Source of the DNA: Streptomyces albipurpureus
Lineage (GTDB): Bacteria > Actinomycetota > Actinomycetes > Streptomycetales > Streptomycetaceae
Assembly: GCF_023701525.1 (NCBI RefSeq)
Contig: NZ_JAMQAW010000008.1
Location: forward strand, 42,286-106,285
DNA: 64,000 bases
Direction of reading: 5' to 3'
Positions 8,400-17,098 of the stretch are shown here, in pieces. The first letter of the stretch is position 1, and each line of letters opens with the position of its first letter. The notes below the pieces were generated by a model. It was given only the letters and a program-made list of their open reading frames with translations. It was not told the DNA's origin and did no database searches. The position numbers and the translations under genes were made by a program.

Positions 8400-9632
8400 A
8401 TGCCTTCCGTACTGCCTGACGGCGAACCCATGCCCGAGGACGGGTCGCTCCCCGCGTCCGCCCTTGAGGGGGCTGCCGACCGGCCGCTCGCGTTCTATCT
8501 CCATGTTCCGTACTGCGCCACCCGCTGCGGCTACTGCGACTTCAACACCTACACCGCGACCGAGCTGCGTGGCTCGGGCGGTGTGCTGGCCTCCCGCGAC
8601 AACTACGCGGCCACGCTCGCCGACGAGGTTCGCCTCGCCCGCAAGGTCCTCGGCGATGATCCCCGGCGGGTCAGCACGGTGTTCGTGGGAGGCGGTACGC
8701 CAACGCTGCTGGCCGCGTCCGACCTGGTGGGAATGGTTGACGCGGTACGGGAGGAGTTCGGCTTCGCGGACGGCGCTGAGATCACCACGGAGGCCAACCC
8801 GGAGTCCGTGAACCCGGAGTATCTGGCCGAACTGCGGGCCGGCGGTTTCAACCGCGTCTCCTTCGGTATGCAGAGCGCGCGCCAGCATGTGCTGAAGATC
8901 CTCGACCGTACGCACACGCCCGGCCGCCCCGAGGCCTGTGTCGCGGAGGCTCGGGCCGCCGGCTTCGACCATGTGAACCTGGATCTGATCTACGGCACCC
9001 CGGGAGAGAGCGATGACGACTGGCGCGCCTCGCTCGCTGCCGCTGTGGGCGCGGGGCCCGACCATGTCTCCGCGTACGCGCTGATCATTGAGGAAGGGAC
9101 CCAGCTGGCCCGGCGTATCCGCCGCGGTGAGGTGCCGATGACCGACGACGATGTGCACGCCGATCGCTATCTGATCGCGGACTCGGTGCTCACAGCGGCC
9201 GGCTACTCCTGGTACGAGGTGTCCAACTGGGCCACATCCGATGCCGGGCGGTGCGCTCACAACGAGCTGTACTGGCGTGGCGCGGACTGGTGGGGCGCGG
9301 GACCCGGCGCGCACAGCCATGTGGGCGGAGTCCGCTGGTGGAACGTCAAACACCCCGGCGCCTACGCGGCGGCACTGGCCCAAGGGCGGTCGCCGGGAGC
9401 GGGGCGTGAGTTGCTGACGGCCGAGGACCGCCGGGTGGAGCGGATTCTGCTGGAGCTACGGCTACGGGAGGGTGTGCCGCTGTCGCTGCTGCGGCCGGCC
9501 GGGCTGGCGGCGGCGCGCGAGGCGCTGGCGAAGGGGCTGCTGGAGCGGGAGCCCTACGGGGCCGGGCAGGCGGTGCTGACCCAGCCGGGGCGGCTGCTGG
9601 CCGACGGTGTCGTCCGGGACCTGGTCGACTGA
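8400..9632 (+). CDS. hemW: Radical SAM heme chaperone HemW
   Basis: HemW of 410 residues, a radical-SAM-fold protein that binds heme and delivers it to membrane haemoproteins; it was formerly called oxygen-independent coproporphyrinogen oxidase-like. The cluster motif is YCATRCGYCDFNTY (about residues 38-50, CX3CX2C followed by Phe, as in HemW). VFVGGGTPTLL, RVSFGMQS and the C-terminal HemN_C region (HNELYWRGADWWGAGPGAHSH) follow. ATG 8400 lies six bases after a GACAAT box (8388-8393), suggesting a leaderless mRNA. Its nearest neighbour downstream is convergent. Confidence 0.95.
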   Translation: MPSVLPDGEPMPEDGSLPASALEGAADRPLAFYLHVPYCATRCGYCDFNTYTATELRGSGGVLASRDNYAATLADEVRLARKVLGDDPRRVSTVFVGGGTPTLLAASDLVGMVDAVREEFGFADGAEITTEANPESVNPEYLAELRAGGFNRVSFGMQSARQHVLKILDRTHTPGRPEACVAEARAAGFDHVNLDLIYGTPGESDDDWRASLAAAVGAGPDHVSAYALIIEEGTQLARRIRRGEVPMTDDDVHADRYLIADSVLTAAGYSWYEVSNWATSDAGRCAHNELYWRGADWWGAGPGAHSHVGGVRWWNVKHPGAYAAALAQGRSPGAGRELLTAEDRRVERILLELRLREGVPLSLLRPAGLAAAREALAKGLLEREPYGAGQAVLTQPGRLLADGVVRDLVD

Positions 9633-9927
9633 CCTCGGCCGGCGTGCTCTCCGCGCGGCCGAGCGACCATCGCTCCCGCCGGGCCCCCTTCCGCCCACGA
9701 CCGGTTGAGGGCGCGGCTGGGCAGCCCGCCGGTTCCCGCCACCCGGCATCCCTCCGAGCACGACCGGGGCGGGGGACAGTGAGGCAGGGCACGGCCAGGC
9801 GGCCCGCCGGTTACCGCGCGACCGCACCGCCGGTCCATGGACGCGGGCGTCGGAGCGCGGGCGTCCGGGCACAGCGCGCCGGGCGCCGCGACCGAGGCAG
9901 GGGGAGTCGATCGGTCAGCGCCCCGGC

Positions 9928-10755
9928 TCATTCGCCGGTCGCGGGTGGCACTGTCACAAAATCGATGAGCTCCTCCACCCGTCCCAGCAGCTCAGGCTCC
10001 AGATCCCGGTACGACCGCACCTTCGAGAGGATGTGCTGCCACACCGCACCGGTGTTCTCGGGCCAGCCCAGCGCCCGGCACACCCCCGTCTTCCAGTCCT
10101 GGCCGCGCGGTACCACGGGCCATGCCCGGATGCCGAGCGACGATGGCTTCACGGCCTCCCAGACATCGATGAAGGGATGCCCGGCCACCAGGACGTGCGG
10201 GTCCGTCACCGAAGCGGCGATTCTGGACTCCTTCGACCCCGGAACCAGATGGTCCACCAGCACTCCGAGCCGGGCGTCCGGACCGGGAGCGAACTCCGCG
10301 ACCACCGCGGGGAGGTCGTCGACGCCTTCCAGGTACTCCACGACCACGCCCTCGATCCGTAGATCGTCACCCCAGACGCGTTCGACGAGCTCCGCGTCAT
10401 GGCGACCCTCCACATAGATCCGGCCGGCCCGGGCGACCCGCGCCCGAGCGCCGGGGACGGCCAGTGATCCGGAGGCCGTCACGACCGGGCGGGCCGGTCT
10501 CCCCGTGCCCGGGCGGACCAGCGTCACCACCTCGCCGTCCAGCAGAAATCCCCGCGGCTCCAGTGGGAAGACCCGGTGCTTGCCGAAGCGGTCCTCCAGG
10601 GTCACCGTTCCGGCCTCATAGGCCACCACCGCACCGCAGAAGCCCGTACTGACCTCCTCCACCACCAGATCGGGATCGGAGGGGTCGGCCGCGACCTCCC
10701 TGGCCGGGGCGGATTTCTTCCAAGGGGGTGTCAGATCAGGGCTGTAGCTGCGCAT
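9928..10755 (-). CDS. DUF3097 family protein (actinobacterial, TOPRIM-like stretch)
   Basis: A 275-residue protein beginning MRSYSPDLTPPWKK, a start typical of the actinobacterial DUF3097 family. Residues 40-110 look like a small beta-barrel region (VTLEDRFGKHRVFPLEPRGFLLDG). Residues 112-180 contain RIYVEGRHDAELVERVWGDDL and LGVLVDHLVPGSKESRIA, reminiscent of the Glu and Asp motifs of a TOPRIM nuclease/primase domain (Glu116, Asp120, Asp168); that resemblance is my inference. The C-terminal part (HPFIDVWEAVKP, IRAWPVVPRGQDWKTGVCRALGW) is strongly conserved in the family. TAGCGT at 10763-10768 stands seven bases before the ATG, so it is probably leaderless. The metallo-hydrolase gene lies just upstream on the same strand. 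Confidence 0.85.
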   Translation of the reverse strand: MRSYSPDLTPPWKKSAPAREVAADPSDPDLVVEEVSTGFCGAVVAYEAGTVTLEDRFGKHRVFPLEPRGFLLDGEVVTLVRPGTGRPARPVVTASGSLAVPGARARVARAGRIYVEGRHDAELVERVWGDDLRIEGVVVEYLEGVDDLPAVVAEFAPGPDARLGVLVDHLVPGSKESRIAASVTDPHVLVAGHPFIDVWEAVKPSSLGIRAWPVVPRGQDWKTGVCRALGWPENTGAVWQHILSKVRSYRDLEPELLGRVEELIDFVTVPPATGE

Positions 10756-10765
10756 TCGGCCGACG

Positions 10766-11491
10766 CTACGACAGCCCGAACCGCTCCGCCAGCGCATCCC
10801 GCTGGGCACGCACAAACGAAGCGTCGACGACCGCGCCGTGCCCCGGCACATACGACGCGTCCTCGCCGCCGAGCGACAGCAACCGGTCCAGCGCCGCGGG
10901 CCAGTGGGCCCCGATGGCGTCCGGACCCGCCTGCGGCTCGCCGGACTCCTCCACCAGATCGCCGCAGAACACCACCGTCGGGCTTCCCGGCACCAGCATC
11001 GCCAGATCATGGCCGGTGTGCCCCGGCCCCACGTTCACCAGGACCACCAGTCGGCCGCCGCCCAGGTCGAGGGTCCGCTCCGCCGAGACCGTGTGCCGAG
11101 GGGCCACCAGGAGATCCGCCGCCTCCGCGGCGTCCCGCACGGCCACTCCATGACGTACCGCATCAGAGCGCAGCGCTTCCCGTTCCCGAAGCAGCAGTGA
11201 GTCGATGCCCACCACGCCGAACACCTCGGCCCCAGCGAAGGCGGCGGTTCCCATCACATGGTCGAAATGCGGATGGCTCAGTGCGATGTGCGTCACCCGG
11301 CGACCGCCGAGCAGGGCCTGCGCCCCGGCGCGCAATTCGGCCCCCTCGCGCACGGTTGAACCCGTGTCGTAGAGCAGAACACCGTCCGCGCCGACGACCA
11401 GTCCACTGGTCGAGTCCCACCCTGGCAACCGGCGTCGCCCCACCCCGTCGGCCAATCGCTCCCAGCCGAAGTCTTCCCAACTGACGTCCAT
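10766..11491 (-). CDS. MBL-fold metallo-hydrolase
   Basis: A 241-residue metallo-beta-lactamase-fold hydrolase. The metal ligands are present: HPHFDHVMG (HxHxDH, about residues 93-98), GPGHTGHD, VFCGDLVEE and VPGHGAVVD. There is no signal peptide, so it is cytoplasmic; the fold alone does not give the substrate, though the glyoxalase II/beta-lactamase-like layout suggests ester or thioester hydrolysis. A TAGCGT box at 11498-11503 lies six bases before the ATG (leaderless). Its stop is ten bases from the DUF3097 start, but that gene has its own box. The gene is divergent from hrcA, with the CIRCE site between. Confidence 0.9.
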   Translation of the reverse strand: MDVSWEDFGWERLADGVGRRRLPGWDSTSGLVVGADGVLLYDTGSTVREGAELRAGAQALLGGRRVTHIALSHPHFDHVMGTAAFAGAEVFGVVGIDSLLLREREALRSDAVRHGVAVRDAAEAADLLVAPRHTVSAERTLDLGGGRLVVLVNVGPGHTGHDLAMLVPGSPTVVFCGDLVEESGEPQAGPDAIGAHWPAALDRLLSLGGEDASYVPGHGAVVDASFVRAQRDALAERFGLS

Positions 11492-11593
11492 ACCGCGACG
11501 CTACTGGCAGCGACCAGCACAAGCGCGCGGTAGCGTGGCCGGTCGCCCTTGCTACGGGCGTACCCCACGGCCGTACACTGGCACGGGGGAATC

Positions 11594-11620
11594 TTGGCAC
11601 TCGGACCTGGTGAGTGCCAG
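11594..11620. promoter_or_regulatory. CIRCE operator (HrcA binding site)
   Basis: TTGGCACTC (11594-11602), nine bases, then GAGTGCCAG (11612-11620): the standard 9-9-9 inverted repeat recognised by HrcA. It lies 48 bp before the hrcA start. A likely -10, TACACT (11574-11579), lies just upstream, so the site is in the initial transcribed region, where HrcA represses its own operon. Confidence 0.9.
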
Positions 11621-11667
11621 GCAGTGACCGAAGGATCACCGTGGGACCACAGCTGGAGGTGTGCGCG

Positions 11668-12693
11668 ATGCTCAGTGAACGCAGACTCGAAGTGCTGCGC
11701 GCCATCGTCCAGGACTATGTCGGCACCGAGGAGCCCGTTGGTTCCAAGGCGCTCACCGAGCGGCACAAGCTCGGTGTCTCGCCAGCGACGGTGCGCAATG
11801 ACATGGCGGTTCTGGAGGACGAGGGCTTTATCGCCCAGCCGCATACCAGCGCCGGGCGTATCCCCACGGACAAGGGGTATCGCCTCTTTGTGGACAAGCT
11901 TGCCGGAGTGAAACCGCTGTCGTCCGCCGAGCGCCGCGCCATCCAGAGTTTCCTGGACGGAGCCGTTGACCTCGACGACGTCGTCGGCCGTACGGTACGG
12001 CTGCTGGCGCAGCTGACCCGGCAGGTCGCAGTCGTGCAGTACCCCTCGCTCACCCGCTCCACGGTTCGGCACGTGGAACTGCTCTCCCTCGCGCCCGCCC
12101 GGCTGATGCTCGTACTGATCACCGATACCGGCCGGGTCGAGCAGCGCATGGTTGACTGTCCTGCGCCTTTTGGGGACACTCCGCTCGCGGATCTCCGGGC
12201 CCGCCTCAACAGCAGGGTCGTCGGGCGTCGCTTCGCGGATGTGCCCCAACTGGTGCAGGATCTTCCGGACTCCTTCGACCTGGAGGACCGGGGGGCCGTC
12301 TCCACCGTGCTCTCCACGTTGTTGGAGACGCTGGTCGAGGAGACCGAGGAGCGATTGGTGATCGGCGGCACCGCCAATCTCACCCGCTTCGGACATGACT
12401 TTCCGTTGACGATCAGGCCCGTCCTGGAAGCCCTTGAGGAGCATGTGGTGCTTCTCAAGCTCCTGGGGGAGGCCAAAGAGTCCGGCGGTATGGGCATGAC
12501 GGTACGCATCGGTCATGAGAACGCCCATGAGGGCCTCAACTCAACGTCCGTAGTCGCCGTCGGCTACGGTTCTGGCGACGAGGCAGTCGCCAAACTCGGC
12601 GTGGTCGGACCGACCCGCATGGACTACCCCGGAACGATGGGAGCGGTACGCGCAGTGGCACGTTACGTCGGACAGATCCTGGCGGAGTCGTAA
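11668..12693 (+). CDS. hrcA: Heat-inducible transcriptional repressor HrcA
   Basis: HrcA, 341 residues, represses heat-shock genes by binding CIRCE and is itself maintained by GroEL. The N-terminal winged helix ([29 protein letters not shown], then [36 protein letters not shown]) is complete. The GAF-like core and the C-terminal [23 protein letters not shown] are present. ATG 11668 follows GGAGG at 11655-11659; an in-frame GTG at 11659 overlaps that ribosome site and is unlikely. The stop is directly followed by the GTG of dnaJ, so the two are translationally coupled and autoregulated through the CIRCE site. Confidence 0.97.
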   Translation: MLSERRLEVLRAIVQDYVGTEEPVGSKALTERHKLGVSPATVRNDMAVLEDEGFIAQPHTSAGRIPTDKGYRLFVDKLAGVKPLSSAERRAIQSFLDGAVDLDDVVGRTVRLLAQLTRQVAVVQYPSLTRSTVRHVELLSLAPARLMLVLITDTGRVEQRMVDCPAPFGDTPLADLRARLNSRVVGRRFADVPQLVQDLPDSFDLEDRGAVSTVLSTLLETLVEETEERLVIGGTANLTRFGHDFPLTIRPVLEALEEHVVLLKLLGEAKESGGMGMTVRIGHENAHEGLNSTSVVAVGYGSGDEAVAKLGVVGPTRMDYPGTMGAVRAVARYVGQILAES

Positions 12694-13830
12694 GTGGCCA
12701 CGGACTACTACGCCGTACTCGGCGTGCGCCGCGACGCATCGCAGGACGAGATCAAGAAGGCGTTCCGCCGGCTGGCGCGTGAGCTCCATCCGGATGTGAA
12801 CCCCGATCCGAAGACCCAAGAGCGGTTCAAGGAGATCAACGCCGCTTACGAGGTGCTTTCGGACCCGCAGAAGAAACAGGTCTACGACCTCGGCGGCGAC
12901 CCGCTGTCCCAGGCGGGTGGCGCCGGCGCGGCGGGCTTCGGAGCCGGCGGCTTCGGAAACTTCTCGGACATCATGGACGCCTTCTTCGGTACGGCGTCCC
13001 AGCGTGGGCCCAGATCGCGTACGCGGCGGGGCCAGGACGCGATGATCCGTCTGGAGATCGATCTGAACGAGGCCGCGTTCGGGACGACCAAGGACATCCA
13101 GGTCGACACCGCCGTGGTCTGTACGACGTGCTCCGGTGAGGGCGCGGCGCCGGGTACCTCGGCTCAGACCTGTGACATGTGCCGGGGCCGCGGTGAGGTC
13201 TCGCAGGTCACCCGCTCCTTCCTGGGGCAGGTCATGACCTCGCGGCCGTGTCCGCAGTGCCAGGGCTTCGGTACCGTCGTGCCCACCCCCTGCCCGGAGT
13301 GCGCCGGCGATGGCCGGGTCCGGTCTCGTCGCACGCTGACGGTGAAGATTCCGGCCGGTGTCGACAACGGCACCCGGATCCAACTCGCCGGTGAAGGCGA
13401 GGTCGGCCCCGGCGGTGGTCCTGCCGGTGATCTCTATGTCGAGATCCATGAACTGCCCCACGCGGTGTTCCAGCGCCGCGGTGACGATCTGCACTGCACG
13501 GTGACGATTCCCATGACGGCGGGCTCGCTCGGTACGAAGGTGCCGTTGGAGACGCTCGACGGGGTGGAAGAGATCGACATCCGGCCCGGCACGCAGTCCG
13601 GCCAGTCCATCCCGCTGCACGGTCGTGGTGTCACCCATCTACGAGGTGGGGGGCGCGGCGATCTGATCGTGCATGTTGAGGTGATGACCCCGACCAAGCT
13701 GGACCCGGAGCAGGAGAGATTGCTCCGGGAGTTGGCGAAGTTGCGCGGGGAGGAACGGCCGTTGGGCCAGTTCCAGCCCGGGCAGCAGGGACTGTTTTCA
13801 CGATTGAAGGATGCTTTTAACGGGCGGTAG
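12694..13830 (+). CDS. dnaJ: Molecular chaperone DnaJ
   Basis: Type I DnaJ, 378 residues, Hsp40 partner of DnaK. It has the J domain with HPD at residues 32-34, then a Gly/Phe linker (AGGAGAAGFGAGGFGNF, about 70-90). Four zinc-finger repeats follow: CTTCSGEG, CDMCRGRG, CPQCQGFG and CPECAGDG. The C-terminal substrate domains end LGQFQPGQQGLFSRLKDAFNGR. The GTG start follows the hrcA TAA with no gap. This is the hrcA-linked copy (DnaJ2 type), so it should be under HrcA rather than HspR control. Two hairpins follow the stop. Confidence 0.97.
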   Translation: MATDYYAVLGVRRDASQDEIKKAFRRLARELHPDVNPDPKTQERFKEINAAYEVLSDPQKKQVYDLGGDPLSQAGGAGAAGFGAGGFGNFSDIMDAFFGTASQRGPRSRTRRGQDAMIRLEIDLNEAAFGTTKDIQVDTAVVCTTCSGEGAAPGTSAQTCDMCRGRGEVSQVTRSFLGQVMTSRPCPQCQGFGTVVPTPCPECAGDGRVRSRRTLTVKIPAGVDNGTRIQLAGEGEVGPGGGPAGDLYVEIHELPHAVFQRRGDDLHCTVTIPMTAGSLGTKVPLETLDGVEEIDIRPGTQSGQSIPLHGRGVTHLRGGGRGDLIVHVEVMTPTKLDPEQERLLRELAKLRGEERPLGQFQPGQQGLFSRLKDAFNGR

Positions 13831-13847
13831 TCGGCTTGAGGGGCGGA

Positions 13848-13905
13848 AGCGGTTGCTGAAGGCAACCGCTCGTGGTGGCAGTCGAGTCAGATCCGACCGA
13901 CTGCC
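13848..13905 (+). terminator. Tandem terminator hairpins after dnaJ
   Basis: The first stem is AGCGGTTGC/GCAACCGCT (13848-13856 and 13862-13870, 5-base loop). The second is GGCAGTCG/CGACTGCC (13877-13884 and 13898-13905). Both are perfect and lie within 75 bp of the stop. Confidence 0.75.
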
Positions 13906-13967
13906 GGATGAGATCGGACGCCCCGACTATCGGTTCGTGTGTCGCGTACAACAGGTGAGGGTCCCTC

Positions 13968-14137
13968 GGCCCGGGTGGAGGGTACGGGGGTGTGGAGCCC
14001 CCGGCCCGGGGCGGAGTGTTCGCGGCCTTGGCCCGGGTGGAGGGTACGGGGGCATGGTCTCCCCGGCCCGGACCCGGTCAGCCGGGACCGGTTCCTCGTT
14101 CTCCTGACCAGTCCGGGGTCACTAGTCCGGGGTCATC
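13968..14137 (+). repeat. Direct repeats in the dnaJ-nitronate monooxygenase gap
   Basis: A 28-bp module occurs at 13968-13995 and again at 14030-14057 with two differences. A separate 14-bp unit (AGTCCGGGGTCA plus two bases) is tandem at 14110-14123 and 14124-14137. The gap 13831-14338 has no credible gene. Confidence 0.8.
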
Positions 14138-14338
14138 ACTTGGCTTGAACTCACTGGTGCGAGAGCTGGCGCCATATCCGCCAGATGGACGATCCGCCGT
14201 CTGGACCCGCCTCACTCACCGCCCCATGACAGGGCCTCCGACCTGCGCAGAAGCACCGTAGAAAGCAGGGCCAGTCTCCTCGTGTGGAGAGGTCAGGCTC
14301 GATTCGGTGGGCCGTCAGTGGCATGACACGATGCACAC

Positions 14339-15412
14339 ATGTCCTCCGTACTGACCGATCTCTGTCGGTATCCGATCGTGCAGGCGCCCATGGCGGGCGG
14401 AGCGTCGTGCCCGCAGTTGGCCGCCGCCGTATCCGAGGCCGGCGGCCTCGGGTTCCTGGCCGCCGGGTACAAGACCGTGGACGGTATGTACCAAGAGGTC
14501 AAACAGATCCGTGGGCTCACCTCGCGGCCCTTCGGCGTCAATCTCTTCATGCCGCAACCCAGGACCGCGGACTCCGCCGCCATCGAGGTCTACCGCCAGC
14601 AACTCGCCGGTGAGGTGAGTTGGTACGAGACCCCGCTCGGTGACCCCGACTCCGGTCGTGATGATGGCTACGAGGCCAAGCTCGCCATCCTTCGGGACGA
14701 CCCCGTCCCCGTGGTCTCCTTCACCTTCGGCTGCCCCAGCCGCGCGGTCCTGGAGTCCTTCGCCAAGGCGGGGACCGTCACCGTGGTCACCGTCACCACT
14801 CCGGAAGAGGCGCAGATCGCCCAGTCGGCGGGTGCCGATGTGCTGTGTGTGCAGGGCGTCGAAGCCGGCGGGCACCAGGGCACCTACCGCGATGACTTCG
14901 CCACCGACCAGAGCGGCATCGGACTGCTCACCCTCATCGCACTCGTCCGGGAGACCGTCGAGCTGCCCCTTGTCGCCACCGGTGGGCTGATGCGCGGCAG
15001 CCAGATCGCCGCCGCGCTCGCCGCCGGCGCGGACGCCACCCAGCTCGGGACCGCGTTTCTCGTCTGCCCCGAGTCGGGCGCACACCCTCTGCACAAGCGG
15101 GCCATGACCAATCCCCTCTTCGTCCGTACGGAACTGACCCGAGCCTTCACCGGACGACCCGCCCGCGGTCTGGTGAACCGCTTTATGCGGGAACACGGAC
15201 CGTACGCGCCCGCTGCCTATCCCCAAGTGCACTATCTGACCACCGGACTGCGGAAGGCCGCCGCGAAGACAGGCGATGCGCAGGGCATGGCGCTCTGGGC
15301 GGGGCAGGGGCATCGATTGGCGCGTGAGTTGCCCGCCGCTCAACTCGTCGAGGTCCTCGCCGATGAACTGGACGCGGCGAGTGTGAACTACGCCCAGGAG
15401 GAGTCCCGTTGA
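14339..15412 (+). CDS. Nitronate monooxygenase (2-nitropropane dioxygenase family)
   Basis: An FMN-dependent enzyme of 357 residues that oxidises alkyl nitronates. The TIM-barrel landmarks are PIVQAPMAGGAS at the N-terminus, FGVNLFMPQ, VSFTFGCPS, CVQGVEAGGHQGTY (about 163-176, the FMN/active-site loop with the family histidine), VATGGLMRG and ATQLGTAFLVCPES. ATG 14339 is six bases after CACGAT (14327-14332), so it may be leaderless. Its TGA overlaps the TTG start of rsmE, so the two are cotranslated, although no functional link between them is known. It could also be annotated as a nitronate monooxygenase-like enoyl reductase. Confidence 0.9.
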   Translation: MSSVLTDLCRYPIVQAPMAGGASCPQLAAAVSEAGGLGFLAAGYKTVDGMYQEVKQIRGLTSRPFGVNLFMPQPRTADSAAIEVYRQQLAGEVSWYETPLGDPDSGRDDGYEAKLAILRDDPVPVVSFTFGCPSRAVLESFAKAGTVTVVTVTTPEEAQIAQSAGADVLCVQGVEAGGHQGTYRDDFATDQSGIGLLTLIALVRETVELPLVATGGLMRGSQIAAALAAGADATQLGTAFLVCPESGAHPLHKRAMTNPLFVRTELTRAFTGRPARGLVNRFMREHGPYAPAAYPQVHYLTTGLRKAAAKTGDAQGMALWAGQGHRLARELPAAQLVEVLADELDAASVNYAQEESR

Positions 15413-16152
15413 CCGCCCCCGTGTTCTTGCTGGACTCCCTGGGTGGCGCCGCTCCCGGCGCCCGGATCATCCTGGACGGCCCCGAGGGGCGACACGCCGT
15501 CTCCGTACGGCGATTGCAGCCGGGCGAGGAGATCGTGCTCACCGATGGCCTCGGCCGGGGGGCTGCCGGTGTCGTCGTAGCGGCGGAGGGCAGGGATCGG
15601 CTCACCGTGGAGGTGCTGAGCCTGCCCGAAGAGCCCGAGCCGCGCACCCGTATCACCGTCGTTCAGGCGCTCCCCAAGGGCGACCGTGGCGAACTCGCCG
15701 TCGAAACCATGACCGAGACCGGTGTGGACCGCATCGTGCCGTGGGCCGCTGCCCGCTGCATCACCCAGTGGAAGGGCGAACGCGGAGCCAAGGCCCTCGC
15801 CAAATGGCGGGCAACCGCCAGGGAGGCCGGGAAGCAGTCCCGCAGACTGCGCTTTCCCGAGGTCGCGGACGCAGCCACGACCAAACAGATCGCAGCCCTA
15901 CTCGCTGACGCCGACTTCGCGGCGGTGCTCCATGAGGAGGGCGCAGAGCCGCTCGCTACCGTCGAACTGCCCGCCGAGGGGTCAATCGTGCTTGTCGTGG
16001 GGCCCGAAGGCGGTGTTTCCCCGCAGGAGTTGACCGCCTTCGCGGACGCGGGGGCGCGCCCCTACCGACTCGGACGCACGGTACTGCGGACCTCGACCGC
16101 GGGTACGGCAGCGGTGGCTCTGCTCCTTGGACGAACGGGCCGCTGGGCCTGA
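15409..16152 (+). CDS. rsmE: 16S rRNA (uracil-1498-N3)-methyltransferase
   Basis: RsmE, 247 residues, a SPOUT-class SAM methyltransferase acting on U1498 of 16S rRNA in the assembled 30S subunit. The N-terminal PUA-like part (GRHAVSVRRLQPGEEIVLTDG) precedes the knot domain with QALPKGDRGELAVETMTETGVDRIVPW, GPEGGVSPQEL and the LGRTVLRTSTAGTAA knot. The start is TTG 15409, overlapping the upstream stop; AGGAGGAG at 15396-15403 supports it. Downstream, in many Streptomyces, come the tricorn, HIT and phoH genes, as here. Confidence 0.95.
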   Translation: MTAPVFLLDSLGGAAPGARIILDGPEGRHAVSVRRLQPGEEIVLTDGLGRGAAGVVVAAEGRDRLTVEVLSLPEEPEPRTRITVVQALPKGDRGELAVETMTETGVDRIVPWAAARCITQWKGERGAKALAKWRATAREAGKQSRRLRFPEVADAATTKQIAALLADADFAAVLHEEGAEPLATVELPAEGSIVLVVGPEGGVSPQELTAFADAGARPYRLGRTVLRTSTAGTAAVALLLGRTGRWA

Positions 16153-16196
16153 CCATCGCCGGTACGAGGCCGGTGGGTCCGCTCGTAGGGCTGGTG

Positions 16197-16245
16197 TGAA
16201 CCAAACCCCATGGCGCTGTGTTTGAACCAACCCCATGGCGCTGTG
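16197..16245 (+). repeat. Direct duplication upstream of a lipoprotein gene
   Basis: TGAACCAA(A)CCCCATGGCGCTGTG occurs at 16197-16220 and 16223-16245, differing by one base in an A-run. It lies about 120 bp before the lipoprotein start, in the 212-bp gap after rsmE. Confidence 0.85.
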
Positions 16246-16364
16246 CGGGGATGGCGAGCGGGCGCCTGCCCGGTGCGTGGGACTGGTCGTCTTGGCGTCC
16301 ATCCGGGGGTTTCTGTCCGCAACCAGTCTTTTCCTGCCCGCCCCGCAGTGCCACCCTGCCGTCC

Positions 16365-16892
16365 ATGAAAGTCACCTCACCAAGACGCCGTCGGCGTGTT
16401 CTGGCCGTGCTTGCCGTCACCGGGGCGGCCATCGCGGGCTTGACGGCTTGTGAGCCCGCCTCCGCGGAGCTCAACTCCTCCGCTGTCGCCGTCACCACCG
16501 ATCGGACCGCGACCAGGGCCATGGAGCGACTTGGCTACAAGGTCAGTTGGTTCAGCTGTACGGCGAGGCTGGGCGGTACGGGGGAGTCCGGTGCAACGGC
16601 GCCAGCCGGGTACGCCACCGTTGACTGCGAGGGCGAGACCAAGTCCGGCCAGCCCATCACGCTCAAGGGCCGGGTGACGGACGAACGTTCCGGTACCTGT
16701 ATCCGCGGTGATCTCAGGACCCGCATCAATGACAAGCTCGCCTTCACGGCCACCTACCTCGGAGACTGTGACTCCCAGCCCAGTGGCACCCCTCGTCCCT
16801 CCGGTCCGGCCAACCGGCCGGGTGATGAGCCTCGTGCCACCGTGACGGTCACGGAGACGGTCACCGTCACCGCCGAACCAACCCGTCAGTGA
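16365..16892 (+). CDS. Putative lipoprotein
   Basis: A 175-residue exported protein. The N-terminus is strongly basic (MKVTSPRRRRR), followed by a hydrophobic stretch and the lipobox LTAC, with the lipidated cysteine at residue 28. The body has four further cysteines, probably two disulphides (SCTARL, VDCEGET, GTCIRGDL, LGDCDSQ). The C-terminus is a low-complexity Thr/Val tail (TVTVTETVTVTAEP). I do not recognise a defined family. It resembles small Streptomyces lipoproteins with a DUF4333-like cysteine arrangement, but I cannot assign it. It stands alone between rsmE and the SDR gene. Confidence 0.7.
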   Translation: MKVTSPRRRRRVLAVLAVTGAAIAGLTACEPASAELNSSAVAVTTDRTATRAMERLGYKVSWFSCTARLGGTGESGATAPAGYATVDCEGETKSGQPITLKGRVTDERSGTCIRGDLRTRINDKLAFTATYLGDCDSQPSGTPRPSGPANRPGDEPRATVTVTETVTVTAEPTRQ

Positions 16893-16951
16893 ATCGGGCG
16901 GCCCGGCTGTCGCGTCAGTGGGTGAACCGTTTCCAGCGACCGTCGTTCCGG

Positions 16952-16987
16952 GCCGGTGCCGGTGCCGGTGCCGGTGCCGGTGCCGGT
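16952..16987. repeat. GCCGGT x6 hexanucleotide repeat
   Basis: Six exact GCCGGT units in the gap between the lipoprotein and SDR genes, not inside a real gene. Confidence 0.9.
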
Positions 16988-17098
16988 GCCGTGCCGTGGA
17001 GATCCCGCGCCCCGGCCCAACCGGCCCCAGGAGACAGGTTCCGGGCCGTATGAGCGCAGCCAGGCGGCGCGCCGACGACGTGGCCGGCGGCGCGGGGC

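Noticed and set aside
7428..9383. 651-residue antisense ORF across the acyl-CoA ligase and hemW
   Set aside because: Shadow of two confident genes; no family motif.
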